Positions 1 through 11,447 of a stretch of 64,000 nt of DNA are shown piece after piece. The stretch lies in contig WTPW01001093.1 in assembly GCA_009809945.1 (NCBI GenBank), positions 99,758-163,757 on the forward strand, given 5' to 3'. The position numbers and the translations under genes are program-made. The number at the start of each line of letters is the position of its first letter. The stretch's first letter is position 1. Source of the DNA: Gigaspora margarita. Its lineage: Eukaryota; Glomeromycota; Glomeromycetes; Diversisporales; Gigasporaceae. The notes under the pieces are model-generated. The model ran no database searches and was not told the DNA's origin. It saw only the letters and a program-made list of their open reading frames with translations.

Positions 1-1350
1 ACTACACAAAACACCAATTTCTTTATTTAGATTACAAACCAATTTATGGGAAGATCACAAGTCAATGATAAACAAAAAAAAAAACTTGAAATAAGATATG
101 TACATTCAAATATCTATTAGTAATTTCGCATCTTATTAGATAGAAGCCCCCTAAACAAAATTTTGCTGCAGCCTATTTCTTTATACGTTTAGCTTTCTAA
201 CCAATAATGTTAGCAAGTAATTAACAAACAAGACATTTACATTCCGGTGTCTATTATTAATTTTATAGAAGATCACAAGTCAAGTCAATGGTAAACAAAG
301 AAACAAGTCAACGATAAACTTAAAATAAGATATGTACTTTCAAATGTCTATTAGTAATTTTGCATCTTATAAGGTAGAAGCCCTTAAACAAAATTTTGCT
401 GCAGCTTGCAGACACACGAAATGCTAATTTCTTTATACGTTTAGCTTTCGAACCAATAATCTTTTGTGGTTGCAAGTTACAAAACATTTACATTTCAGTG
501 TCTATTATCACAAGTCAATGATAAACAAAAACTTGAAATAAGTGTACATTTAAATATTTAAACAAATTTCGCTATATCTTGTGAATACTTAAAACACCAA
601 ATTTCTTTATGTTTAGATTTATCTTTTGTTCTTATCAGATAAAACAAGTCTTTTACTACACAAACTACCAATTTCTTTATTTAGATTTCGAACCAATTTA
701 TGAGAGATCACAAGTCAATGATAAACAAAAAAACTTGAAATAAGATATGTATATTCAAATGTCTATTAGTAATTTCGCTCTTATCAGGTAGAAGCCCCTT
801 AAACAAATTTTGCTGCAGCCTGCAGACACACGAAACGCCAATTTCTTTTAGCTTTGAACCAACATTCAAATGTCTATTAGTAATTTCGCATCTTTTCAGG
901 TAGAAAACACTCAAAATGCCAAATTTCTTCATATGTTTAGATTTATCTTTTGTTCTTATCAGATAAAACAAGTCTTACACTACACAAAATACCAATTTCT
1001 TTATTTAGATTACGAACCAATTTATGGGAGATCACAAGTCAATGATAAACAAAAAAAAACTTGAAATAAGATATGTTACATTCAAATGTCTATTAGTAAT
1101 TTCACATATTATCAGGTAGAAGCCCCCTAAACAAAATTTGCTGCAGCCTGCAATAATCTTTTGTGTTCGCAAGTAATTAACAAACAAGACATTTACATTC
1201 TGGTGTTTATTATTAATTTTATAATGATAAACTTTAAATAAGATATGTACAGTACATTCAAATGTCTATTAGTAATTTCGCATCTTATTAGATAGAAGCC
1301 CCTTTAAACAAAATTTTGCTGCAGCCTGCAGAAACGACGCCAATTCAGTA
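1..1350. repeat. Degenerate ~300 bp tandem/interspersed repeat array
   Basis: Five to six imperfect copies of a unit of roughly 300-350 bp. Each contains a recognisable core: TTCAAATGTCTATTAGTAAT, then a GGTAGAAGCCCC box, then ACAAAATTTTGCTGCAGCC. Cores start near 104, 338, 754, 866, 1080 and 1259. A second shared block reads ACAAGTCAATGATAAAC followed by an A-run and TTGAAATAAGATATG. Copies differ by deletions, so the period is irregular. Short open frames here are accidental. The array runs off the left edge of the window. Confidence 0.85.
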
Positions 1351-1955
1351 TACCACAAAACAAATTTAATTGCCTTGTCATACTTCTGATTGTGAGCCCA
1401 CTGGAGAATGTGAGCATACCGGGCCGTTGAAAGTTCTACAGCATCATATGAAAGTTTCTTCATTGAGCTGGCTGGTCTCAAAGGGGTCAATCAGATCATG
1501 GATAGCTCTTTTTTGACAGTTTTATGAAATCTGATTGCATAAATAACGTATCGAATACCTTCTAGCTCTTAATAGATAATCCAAGCAATAACAACCAAAA
1601 ATTTATATTTCATGAAACTAAAGACTTTATTATCAAGAAAAATTAAATTTTGTTTATTTTTTATTATTATTTGTTCATATATTCACTTTTACACTTTTAC
1701 AAATAATTATAAACTGGCCTATTATTAATTAATGGAGACTGTGTTTCAGTGAGGCTGTTCATTATGATTGTTATTTCAATAGGCTGGAGTAGTATTAATG
1801 AAAACTGTGTCTCGGTGAGGCCATTCGTTATTATACTAGTATTATAAATTGATGATGATATCCTAAAATGTCTGAAAATTCTGAGAGATATATAACAATG
1901 ACTAACTTCATAATATTTTTAAATACCAAAAATGAGATTAACGTAAACATTTCTG
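1351..1955. other. Intergenic stretch with a short direct repeat and a possible gene scrap
   Basis: Positions 1269-1490 on the minus strand hold a 73-codon open frame in locally less AT-rich sequence (residues such as YDAVELSTARYAHILQWAH). It overlaps the repeat array at its 3' side and matches no family I recognise. Around 1714-1765 and 1781-1840 a ~60 bp unit is repeated, with the core AACTGTGTCTCGGTGAGGC (second copy) or GACTGTGTTTCAGTGAGGC (first copy). Nothing else is supported. Confidence 0.4.
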
Positions 1956-2929
1956 TTAATTAGTATCCAATTCCATATCATCATCTTTGAGAAAGAAAGC
2001 TTCTTGTCTTCTAAACATTGGAATAGTACGTATTCCTAATAAGAAGTGTAAGTAATTAAGAATATCATCAAATTGATAAATAATATCTTACCTCTTTCAC
2101 TTAGTTTTGCACTATATTGTTCTACTCGTTCCTGTAAATTTCTAATTTGTACATTTTGACTAGCAATCCAATTGTCGCGAACCCTTCTCACGATTTCAAG
2201 ATCCTAATTCAGATGTTGATTTTCCTGATTAAGACATTGATTTTCCTGATTAAGATGCTGGTTGTTATCGCGATTTCACTGATGGCTCCTTCTATCATTT
2301 CTTCAGCCACGACTTGACTCAGAAGTTTGTTTTCATTGCAAAGTTTATTGATGATTTCTTGTTGGCGTCTCGGCATTCTTTCTCGTCGGATCAGTCTTGA
2401 ATTTCCTAATAACTAGCATTATAAATTAATATTATCAAAATTGAAAAAGAATATATATATTACCTCCTCCTAACAGATTAAATCTTTCTATTTGATCTTG
2501 TAAACTTCTTATTCGTATATTTTGATCAGTAATCGTAATTCTGCTCCAGTTTCTCATAAATTTGAGTCTAGTGATTTCTTGTTGGTAATGTTGGTTTTGA
2601 TCGCTTAGTCTTGTGATTTGTTGTTGGAAAAGCTCAAACCGTTCTTTATATTCATTTTTTTTTCTATTAATATTTGTTATTAATTCAATCACGATTTGTT
2701 GTGTAATTTTATATTTGTCTATACTCTTCTTTAATTCATTTCTTTCTTCAATGTTTTTTTCTAGTTCTCCCAAATTTGTTTCTAAATTTTCGCCATTTAT
2801 TCCATTTTCTTTGAAGAACCTTTCAACACGTTTTTTTCCCCTCTGTAAGTATTTAATGTATTCAGTAAGAAACTTGTCAAGCTTCTCTTTCAGAGTCAGA
2901 TTACTGGAACAAGTATAATATTGACGTTA
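1956..2929 (-). pseudogene. Decayed three-exon coiled-coil protein gene with duplicated internal module
   Basis: Minus-strand exons can be chained: 2929-2464, intron 2463-2406, 2405-2092, intron 2091-2036, 2035-1956. Both introns are GT-AG, 58 and 56 bp, and both are phase 1. Exon 1 is rich in E/K/R/Q heptads (from LTLKEKLDKF to RSLQDQIERF), predicting a long coiled coil. Exon 2 opens NSRLIRRERMPRRQQEI and ends with WIASQNVQIRNLQERVEQYS, which resembles the end of exon 1 (ITDQNIRIRSLQDQIERF), so the module looks duplicated. The last exon gives RTIPMFRRQEAFFLKDDDME and a TAA. Exon 2 has a one-base frame change near 2265-2275 and an in-frame TAG at 2204-2206 inside an LNQENQ repeat, where CAG is expected. 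No ATG opens exon 1; an upstream ATG at 2979-2981 is out of frame. Function unknown; probably a scaffold-like protein when intact. Confidence 0.6.
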
Positions 2930-3007
2930 ATGTATCGTGTAAGTTATAATTTCGCTTGCTGTAGTTTTGATAGTATTTCATTCTCAAGAAGTCGATTATA
3001 ACTTATT

Positions 3008-3186
3008 TATACTTATAATTAAATAAATAAATATTAAAAAAAAAGATCATTTGATTTTGTATTTGTATACTTTATAATTAAATAAATAAATATTAATAAA
3101 AAGATCATTTGATTTTGCATTTGTATGCTTATAATTAAATAAATAAATATTAATAAAAAGTTCATTTGATTTTGCATTTGTATAAT
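3008..3186. repeat. Three tandem copies of a ~61 bp AT-rich unit
   Basis: The unit begins TATAATTAAATAAATAAATA, continues with an A-rich run and GATCATTTGATTTTGCATTT, and ends near GTATAC. Three consecutive copies start near 3014, 3072 and 3131. They lie just upstream of the minus-strand coiled-coil gene, in its presumptive promoter. Confidence 0.85.
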
Positions 3187-3533
3187 TATTATTTTTTACA
3201 TTAAACGCGAGTAACCGATACTTAAATTCTGTTCCACTTTCAACATATATGTTATAATTACCTGGTCTTTAATTAGAATACTTTAAATTCAAGACAAAAA
3301 TCACATGTAATTGTAAAATGCGTACTAAACTAAATTAGATTGCTTTCATATATTTTATATTGCTATTGCTAAATAATAAGTTGACACAACAACAGTGTTA
3401 TGATTTAGTAGATACAAAATTACACGTGATTTGTCAAAACTATAAATTATCGACTGACTCTGGTGGTTCGAATTTTGGCAAAAGTCCCGATTTATAGCAA
3501 GATACTTAACGTTAATTATTTTATTTATGCTTA

Positions 3534-3761
3534 ATGTCGTATCAAAATGAATATCCATTTCCATTAAATCAAGCTGATTATTTCGATAATTTACCGTCAT
3601 ATGAATCTAACAAATCATTTGACATTGGGGATGTATTATGTTCTTCTCAAGGTAAGAATTTATAATTAAAATTGTAATGGTAAGAGAAACTAATTATTTA
3701 ATTTTGTACAGACACAATTATTTCCAAATCATCTGAAGATTTTTGGCCAACGAATCACTAA
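3534..3761 (+). CDS. Short two-exon hypothetical protein, probably truncated by a one-base loss
   Basis: The ATG at 3534 starts MSYQNEYPFPLNQADYFDNL. Exon 1 ends at 3651 in codon phase 1 at SSQ/G with donor GTAAGAAT. The intron is 3652-3711 and exon 2 restores the frame as DTIISKSSEDF, then stops at 3759-3761. One extra T in the TTTTT run at ~3740 would continue as LANESLTNEPEVCLNNVDN to a TAA at 3812-3814, which looks more protein-like. So this is either a sequencing error or a fresh frameshift. A decayed relative of exon 1, with the same donor context, lies at 31786-31862, and sequence upstream of both is related. The acidic, Ser-rich composition names no function. Confidence 0.5.
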
Positions 3762-4104
3762 CAAATGAACCTGAAGTTTGCTTAAACAATGTTGACAATC
3801 TAGAAAAAGTATAAAAAATATTAGTGATCATATAACTAACACTGCTAATGATCAATATAAATTTTATATATGGCTTTTTACTCTTTCATTTATACTTAAT
3901 TTGTTTATTTATTATTTTTATCGACTGTGGTTCAAAAATGGGATGTATATTTTTTAAGTATAAAAAGATTATTAAACTGAAATATTTTCATAAAAATACT
4001 TTTCTTTATTATATGCTTAAAATGAATTTAAATAAATAAATGCCAATACTATATCTATTTTGCAACTTCTATTATTTGCATGTTTCAGAATTGACCACAA
4101 CCAG

Positions 4105-4275
4105 AGAAAAACTGTTTGTGATGGAAGAAAAACTTAGTAAATTTACGTTAACAACTTTAAACCTTACCGGTAAAGGACTTGGATCCTATGGTGGAAAAGC
4201 ATTAGCAGATGCACTTTACAATAAAAATTGTTAAACTTCTTTGGTCTTTCGTATAATGGCCTTGAAAATAAACTT
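4105..4275 (+). pseudogene. Leucine-rich repeat fragment
   Basis: The frame reads FTLTTLNLTGKGLGSYGGKA then LADALYNKN. This is the 28-residue RNI-like LRR seen at 34.1-35.0 kb and 53.3-53.8 kb. A stop follows at 4232-4234, and the next repeat (NFFGLSYNGLENK) continues in another frame, so a small indel interrupts it. No start codon or F-box part belongs to it. It is best read as a remnant of an F-box/LRR-type gene. Confidence 0.65.
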
Positions 4276-4516
4276 AAGCAATTTCCCTTTACGTGATTCT
4301 AACTCTTACTTTTTTACGTGAAATATGATATAAATTTGGTTTTGCTATATTTGCGATTAATACGATTTTTATATATTAATATATTTATATAACTTATAAG
4401 TTGACTTAAATAGTTTATAAATATGATAAAGTAAATTAAAGTAGTTTTTTTATATTATTATACTTTCGGAATACAAAAGATCGATAATCTTTTACTCCTT
4501 TGCCACCAAATATACT

Positions 4517-4546
4517 ATTTTTTTTTTAAAAAAAAAAAAAAAAAAT
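4517..4546. repeat. Poly(T)-poly(A) run
   Basis: About ten T followed by about twenty A residues, interrupted by almost nothing. It could form a hairpin and is a likely place for sequencing length errors. Confidence 0.9.
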
Positions 4547-4597
4547 ACAAAATTTTAATGATATTTTCCTTGAAGTATTCTGGTAAATGTTAAAAAT

Positions 4598-5255
4598 TCA
4601 AATGTACTGATCCAATCAAATTGTTTGATTTTAGAAACCAAGCAATTTGATTGGATCCGCAAATTCAAATTTTCAAGCATATAGCATTAATGTTGGAATA
4701 AAGCTGACCACATTAAGCAGAAAAATTTTAATCAAGCACCACCGGGATCAGCAATTGTACCAGTATCAGATATGTTAATACCTAAATTAACTATTTTTAA
4801 CATTTATCGAAGAAGTAAAGAGGAACAATGTATATAAATACTTTATTTTTTACTAAAAAAGAAGTATCTTATAAAAAGTAATAGAACTAACAAACATCTA
4901 ATTAATTAAATAACCATTAACTTCTCAAGAGTATGCGTACTTTTAAAATCAACAAAAATATAAGTATTTGTTAAAATAAAATATTTGATATATGTTCCAT
5001 ATTCATGATCGATAAAATAATCTATCCAGATAAATACATTATATATTCGATTTTATTGGCTTCAATGGTATTTTGAAACTTCACAAATCTACTTTTCGAA
5101 TAACTAATAATCTTTGCATACTCCGCTTTGATAGAAAATTTGTTATCAAACAAATTCTATAGAAGTGTCATCGATAAGTTGAAAATATACATTTAAAGTT
5201 TTATTGTTAGGAATTGTTAAATATAAAGGAGTAATTTATTTTTATTTTATTTCGT
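4598..5255 (-). pseudogene. Rearranged relict of the 41 kb hypothetical gene block
   Basis: The segment matches 41020-41890 closely and in order: the CCAATCAAAT(T)-GTTTGATTT inverted motif, the AAGCACCACCGG box, the AAGTAAAGAGGAACAATGTA box, and the minus-strand coding part (FILKNTYIF-like C-terminus back to the IDDTS region). Compared with the 41 kb copy it lacks ~165 bp of duplicated spacer and has internal deletions: the part encoding GFYRESG to YENTID is shortened, and the NLFDN-NFTMT junction is cut. The N-terminal part is missing. It is a nonfunctional duplicate. Confidence 0.7.
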
Positions 5256-7600
5256 TGAAAATAAAATTATTCCTGTGACTTTCGATCGGAATGGATCGGA
5301 TTGATAAATATTGCCAAGTAGAATATACTATGGATAATCACAAGTGCTAGGTACGAAGCTAGCGACTCATTATAGGCATGTTTTGTGAATTACAATTATT
5401 TAATTATTGCAGTATTGCCGAATATTTTATAAAGGGTTTTTTACTAATTATCAATGGCATTCACTCTATATTAAATTTTACATGTGATAAAACATAGACT
5501 GTTATCGTTATTAATGATAATATCATTTTTGAACTTATTCATTATCTATTCAGTTTTATTTTATCTTAGATCTTGTAAATCTTATATTGCACTTGAGGAG
5601 GAATTACGATGATTCCTAACAATAGTTTGAGTACGCATAGATATTTGCAACTTATCATTATTGTTAATTAAAGCATTAAAAAAGCTCGATTAAAGTTGTA
5701 TCCCCTAGATTTGCCTTTTTTTGCTTTTGTGCTTGTGTTTATGTTTGCTTATACATTATTCTGTTCCATTTTAATAAAAAAATTACTAAAGAAGGTGATT
5801 TGTAGTTTCACAAAATTGATCGTGTTTTGTAGACTATACTCTAGAGCTTATGCTCTTGCTCATGCTCATGCTAGTGCTCTTGCTCTTGCTCTTGCAGCGC
5901 TGTGCTAACATCCGATTTTGCTCTCTTTGCTTTATATCTTCTTATACGTATTTTGCATTTTTTCTTGCAAAATGTAATTGTTTTAATATAATTTTTGTTC
6001 CCCTTCTTGAGATTTTTGTATTTTTTACTTTTTTATTTTCGGTTTTTTTACCACCCAGATGTTTTGATAATCTTAAAATTAAAGCCTTCTATGTACTTTT
6101 AGTGTTTCGCTAAGCCAATCATTTATTATCTATTTTTACTTTATTAATATAATTAATTTGTGCTGGCTGTGATACGCTTTTGCTTTCACGTGTACATGCA
6201 GAAGCTCCGACTGGGTGGAAAACTGGATTGCAACAACTGATGTTATTCCACCTTTCGAAACCTGTTTGCAACAATGCTAACAATGAATTGTATTGTGGTG
6301 CATGTGTTACATTATATCAGATTCCAAAACACAATTTAGTAAGCCTGATTAGGATAAGAGTCGAAAACCCCATCTACGTTCTGAGAACACGTTACAGGTT
6401 TTGTACCTGATCCCATGCTCTGATGAACCATTTCCGCACTAGATGCAAATCCTTTGTAACTATGCCTGTCATACTTTATGCATGTGCTAACTCACTGGCT
6501 ATTGTTAATCTTCGTATATTCTCCTATTATGAACTCCTGTTTATTAGCCGCCTTGCTTATGCATCTTAGAATCCTCCAATTTTGCTTCGCGACTCTGATT
6601 TTGCTTATATATCAATAGCACCATGTGTGCTGCTCGTATCAATAAGACTTTCCTTATTTACCTAGTGATGCTTCCGATTTTAATACGTATATTATTTGCA
6701 TGTAGCTCTTTTCATTTGCTTTGTTTACTGATTTTCTTTCCTTTTTTGCCTTGTGTTATTTCCAAAGGTATGCCTAGAACATGATTTTTATTTATTATTT
6801 GTATGTTGCTCCGCATGTCAATCTTTTTATCAAATTGTTACGTTTGTTCCTTAGATATGTAAACTATCCTGTTTTTTCTTGTACTGACATCTTTTGCATT
6901 ATTGTACTTTATGTTGAGATATTAAGAAGTTATGGCTGAAGATATACTTGACTTAAATTGCACCATCAAAATTATATGTTACACTTGCTTAGAATTCCAT
7001 GCTAATGTGTACAACATGATAATTTTAAGACTAATTTTTAATTATATGCGACTTCAGGTGTGACATGCATATAGATACTATAATAAACCTTTATTTTACA
7101 ATAAAATTGCATTACAAACAAAATTATTCGTATACTACTTTTATTATTCTAAAATTTTATATAGATAACACGTAAATTTATTTCATTTTAAGTGTCAAAT
7201 TGTGCCATCATATGATATTCGAATAATAACTTATTGTAAAGTGTCCTAGTATATACGATCACGTAAAATCATTAATTTTTTGTTGTTTACACGTAAATCA
7301 CGTGTTACATATATTAATATTATAAAAGATTCATAAAAGCATATATATTTTGATATCATTTATATGCTACTCATATATTACATAAATCTAACTTTCTCGA
7401 ATATTTGAAATAATTTAATTATGCAAATACAAATAGAACTTTCCACTCATCACTAAATTACTTTATCTCTACCAAAAATTTTTTTCCTAAATTGTACTAT
7501 ATCTCATCCATATAATTACTTATTAGATATCATGAACACGTTAAAAAATATTTTTAAAATAAGTTAACACTGTTCTATTCCAAATTAACCTTTAAAATTT
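5256..7600. other. Gene-poor stretch, no supported gene
   Basis: Sequence near 5279-5330 (CTGTGACTTTCG, ATCGGATTGATAAATATTGC) recurs at 35172-35235, so it is part of a dispersed repeat. An open frame at 6180-6410 (AEAPTGWKTGLQQLM...) has slightly richer base composition but no recognisable domain. Strand-asymmetric T-richness from 5690 to 6900 resembles noncoding transposon sequence. I see nothing else. Confidence 0.4.
5845..5897 (+). repeat. Hexanucleotide microsatellite (GCTCTT/GCTCAT)n
   Basis: About nine imperfect hexamers GCTYWT in a row. In frame they would encode an Ala-Leu-His run, but no gene is supported around them. Confidence 0.85.
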
Positions 7601-7609
7601 TCATTCTGC

Positions 7610-8400
7610 ATTCGTATAAGTTAATTAAGCAAGCATGAAACTGTCCTTTTTTTGCCTAAGCTTCTCATTATGATGCTAGTCATTCTCATGCAAGTATTAA
7701 AAATTCGAGCCTGTATTGTTTAATTAGAGAAGTTGTTGACTTCCAGTTAACACTAATTATCATGCTACCTTTTCTGTTTGCTGCTTCGCTAATTACCGAG
7801 CATTATTTCCTAACAAAGAAAGATCATTTATTACTCTTGATCTGATTTATGAAATTACATAATACTATTATAATTATTCTAATAATGAAGTGATGAAACG
7901 AATAAATTTTTTATCTAAGCTTAAGATGTAATGTTTGCTTATCATTCTCATGCCAATACTTATTAAATATTCAAGAACCATGCTATTTGATTACTGCATT
8001 TAAGAAAACTTGTAAATGTCTGGATGACACTAATTATTGCGATATAATGTTAACCCTTTTGCTTGCTAGTCATTATCTCCCAATAAAGTAAAAAACATTA
8101 CCCCTGATCTGTTTCTCAAGATTATATAATACTATTGTTGTTATTCTTATAGACACAACATGGTTAACATAATTAAACAGGCCATAACACGGTTCTTTTT
8201 TTGCTTAAACTTTTATTATGATTGTTTATTAATCTTATACAATTACTTAAAACATTCAAACCTGTGCTGTTTCATTACTCCATATATCAAAAAGCTGTAT
8301 ACATCCTGATAGTACTGATTATCACAAATTTTATGTTATCCCTTTTGGTTAGCTGCTTCGCTTATTGTTATTCATTATCTCTTGATTTTTAAGATTGCGT
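7610..8400. repeat. Three degenerate tandem copies of a ~270 bp unit
   Basis: Each copy carries in order a CTAAGCTTnTnATGATG block, a CATTCTCATGCnAnTACTTA-like block, an ATTCAAGCCTGTGCTGTTT-like block, a 'CACTAATTATCATG...TTGCTTGCT' block and a 'TTACTCTTGATCTGATT...ATAATACTATT' block. Copies start near 7634, 7901 and 8182. Identity between copies is modest, so the triplication is old. The array ends about 300 bp before the decayed ORF at 8694. Confidence 0.7.
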
Positions 8401-8693
8401 ATTACAAGATTTTCGCTGCTAAAAATACTATTTTCACAAAATTCTTTTTAAAGAAATATAAACACATGGAATATCTAATTCAAAAATTAAATTATTAATT
8501 TTATTATTCTCGTGACATCAATTTATTCAACGAATTCACCTAATCTATTTCTCTGAGAATTTCATTGCTATCCAATGAACACTTCTACGTCTATAAAAAG
8601 TGAACTTCCTGTAAAATTGTTAGCTCATCTTAAAAAAAGTACACTCACTTGCCTATATTTTTATCAAAAATTAATTCACGCTAAGCATTTATT

Positions 8694-9948
8694 ATGTCCT
8701 CAATCTTTATATCATTCTGTTTAGTTAAAACTATTAGTAGAGGTGACAAGTATCTCTCAGGAACAGCCTTATATTGTACCAATAATGACGATAATATTTT
8801 CAGAGAAGTTATGTTTAGAGAATTTCTTGGAACTCCTGATTGTTTAATATCTTCCTTTGAAAAAAATTCAATTATTTTATTGATCGGCCGTTACGTATAT
8901 GAAGGAGATGCAGAATATGTATAAATAAAATATTACTATTACCTTCTATCATTATAATTACCTACAAAAACTAACTATCTAACTATCCTTAATTTCTATA
9001 GGTCTCGTTAGTCCAAACTGTACCCGTATCATCTTCTGACAATGAGTATATTCTGACTCCTCCTGATCTTCCTCACTCATCACCTCTACTTCTCTTTTCT
9101 GCACCTGTCATGCAAGGCTCTTATTATCCTGATAGTGGCAGTGGAAGAGATAGTTTTATGCTCTCGAAACATTTATACAATGGCGTTACCAATAGCAAGC
9201 AAATTCCTTCTAATGTTATCATCTCGTATGCAAATAAGAATAAATGATATAATGCACTCAAAAATAATTTGCAAAAAACAATTCTATCAGTTATAGGAAG
9301 ATTAAAAATCAGTGCTTCTAAAATTCCCTATATTATTAGTTCTGATATCGAATGGTCCTATTTAGCTAGCGAAACACAATATTCGGGTTAGTATTTAATA
9401 ATCTATATCTACGTTTTGTATTGCATCTATTTAAAATTCATTTTGCACTCGTCCTTTTTTGCATTAATTTAGGTACTTTAAACAAAGACAAATCGAAATC
9501 TTGGGAAGAATTGGATAACCAGTTAGATAGCATTGAAGAAAAGTATGCCACTCTCTCATCTTAGCCTTCTAATAAAAAACTAAAGATTGCTTCGTATCAA
9601 TTGTTTGGCAAAAAAGCATCAAATGAAAAACCAATCACTGTTAATTTTATGGATGCAATTTCTCAAGTTTGTGCTAATGAACACCACTCGGAACCTAGCA
9701 ATATAATTCCTACTCCCGAAACCACTGATCATATAGCTATTTCATCCGATAGTAATTCTCAATTTACTTCTCCTTTGGATATTGAAAAAAATGCTGATAC
9801 TACACCTACTGATAACGTTGAATCAGTTACAACTGTTTCTAGCAGTCCACCTGCTTCTCAACATACAGGCACTAAACAATTAGGAAAACGTTCAAAATCT
9901 GCAAAAAAAAATAGAATTCATATTATATTATGTATCGATTACCTTTAA
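8694..9948 (+). pseudogene. Decayed three-exon hypothetical gene beside the Helitron
   Basis: Exon 1 is 8694-8918 (ATG start), intron 8919-9001, exon 2 9002-9386, intron 9387-9472, exon 3 from 9473. Both introns are GT-AG and keep the frame. Features are IILLIGRYVYEGDAEYVSLV, then PDLPHSSPLLLFSAPVM, then VIGRLKISASKIPYII; this beta-rich pattern could be an OB-fold-like, single-strand-DNA-binding protein, but that is a guess. The C-terminal third is Ser/Thr/Pro-rich and ends in a basic GKRSKSAKKN stretch. Two in-frame stops interrupt it: TGA at 9245-9247 (expected CGA) and TAG at 9562-9564 (expected CAG). It lies 1.5 kb upstream of the Helitron polyprotein on the same strand and may have been an accessory gene of that element. 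Confidence 0.55.
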
Positions 9949-11447
9949 AAAATTTTTACTTGCTCTAATTAATACCATTTTTTGAATTAAAAATTTATTA
10001 TTCAAAATGCAGTAAATTTACCTTATAAAATTGTTTATATATCAGCATAAATTGAATTTATTACTGTATTTTCAAATAATTATATGACATCCCTTTAGAA
10101 TAATTCAGCCGTATACAAAAAATAAATTTTATTTGCGCTGTATTGCAGACTCTAACTAAATCCTTATTTTAATATATGTGTAATACTATATTTGCTATAA
10201 TTAACATATTTGCTACAACTTTGTTTTCATTATTTTTACCCAAAAATAGATACGTATCATCTAAATACAATGCATATTAATTACCTGATTTTAATTTTGC
10301 GTATTAGTTAGTAAAACAATATTGCTCTAGATGACCTTTCAAAATATAAAAAAATTTATTTTTTATCTTATTATAAAATTAAATCGAACTATTTTAATAG
10401 CAATAAGTATATTTTTTAATGCTTTTGCGATAACCTATTATTTAAAAAAAAATCTTAAATTAATATATTAAAAGAATAGATTTCCCTATTAAAATGTTTA
10501 TAAACAAATTATTACTTTAATATTGATTGTATTGACTATTCATTTCTAATGAATACGGAAAATTAATGCCCAGCCACGCAAGAGGATAAAATATTAAATA
10601 ATCTACTCCTGGCAGCTTGTTGGGGAATGCGACTATTTCTTTTTTCTAAAATCTACAGGCAAATTTTTAAGTGTTGTTTTTTTAGGTCGTTAATATCGCT
10701 AAGTAAAATAATAAGGTTAATCGTTATTCGTTTCAGTCTAATCTGTCAGTAAATCCTTTCTTGGGTTTTGTCTGGTCTGTTTCAGTCATATGTAATTCGG
10801 ATATTCCCTTGCTTTATTTTTTGGATCTTGGTTCTCTATTGTTTCTTTGGAGTTGTCCTTCTCATCCTCCTCGTCAATTTCGCAACTGTTATCTATATCA
10901 TCCTCTGGTGGATTTAACCAAGGAAAGACAAAAATACATGGAGGAGAAATGAAATCCGAAATTAAAAAATTATATCCAAATTATTAAGAATTATAGCGAA
11001 GTTTTAATTTGTAATTTTTGCTGAAATAAAGAAAGATGGCTTCCAATATAGAAAAAGAATTGTAAATCTATTTTCGATAAAATTTAATTAAAGCAAATTT
11101 ATTTGTCCCAGAACTAAATTTAATTAAATAATTCTAATTATTTTTTCAAAATCTTCTTGATTTGCCTATAATACATAAATAATATATTATCGATACTTAT
11201 TACAAATATATCTAATAATTAATATTCCTTTTTATAATTGCTTTACATAATTACTTTAATAAATGGACGTTGTACTCAAAATCATACTCTAATATTTATG
11301 CAAGTTCTATTCTATTAACACTATATAAAAAAACTATATATAAACTCACATAAAATTTCTTCATGGACCTTCAAACCTGATCTGAACAACAACATATCTC
11401 TATAGTACTTAAACTTCTGTTAATCTATAAATATTAAAAGATTTACA
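9949..11447. other. AT-rich spacer, no gene seen
   Basis: Stops occur in all frames. A locally less AT-rich piece at 10740-10950 holds a 63-codon open frame (SVICNSDIPLLYFLDLG...) without a recognisable domain. It could be 5' noncoding sequence of the Helitron. The Helitron 5' terminus (TC at an A/T insertion site) could not be fixed by eye. Confidence 0.4.

Noticed and set aside
1269-1490. 73-codon minus-strand frame as a real gene
   Set aside because: Half of it is the repeat array and no domain is recognisable; left as a possible scrap.
5696-6113. Open frames with Ala-Leu-His run and hydrophobic segments
   Set aside because: They arise from a hexanucleotide microsatellite and T-rich sequence, with no start context, intron or homologous copy.
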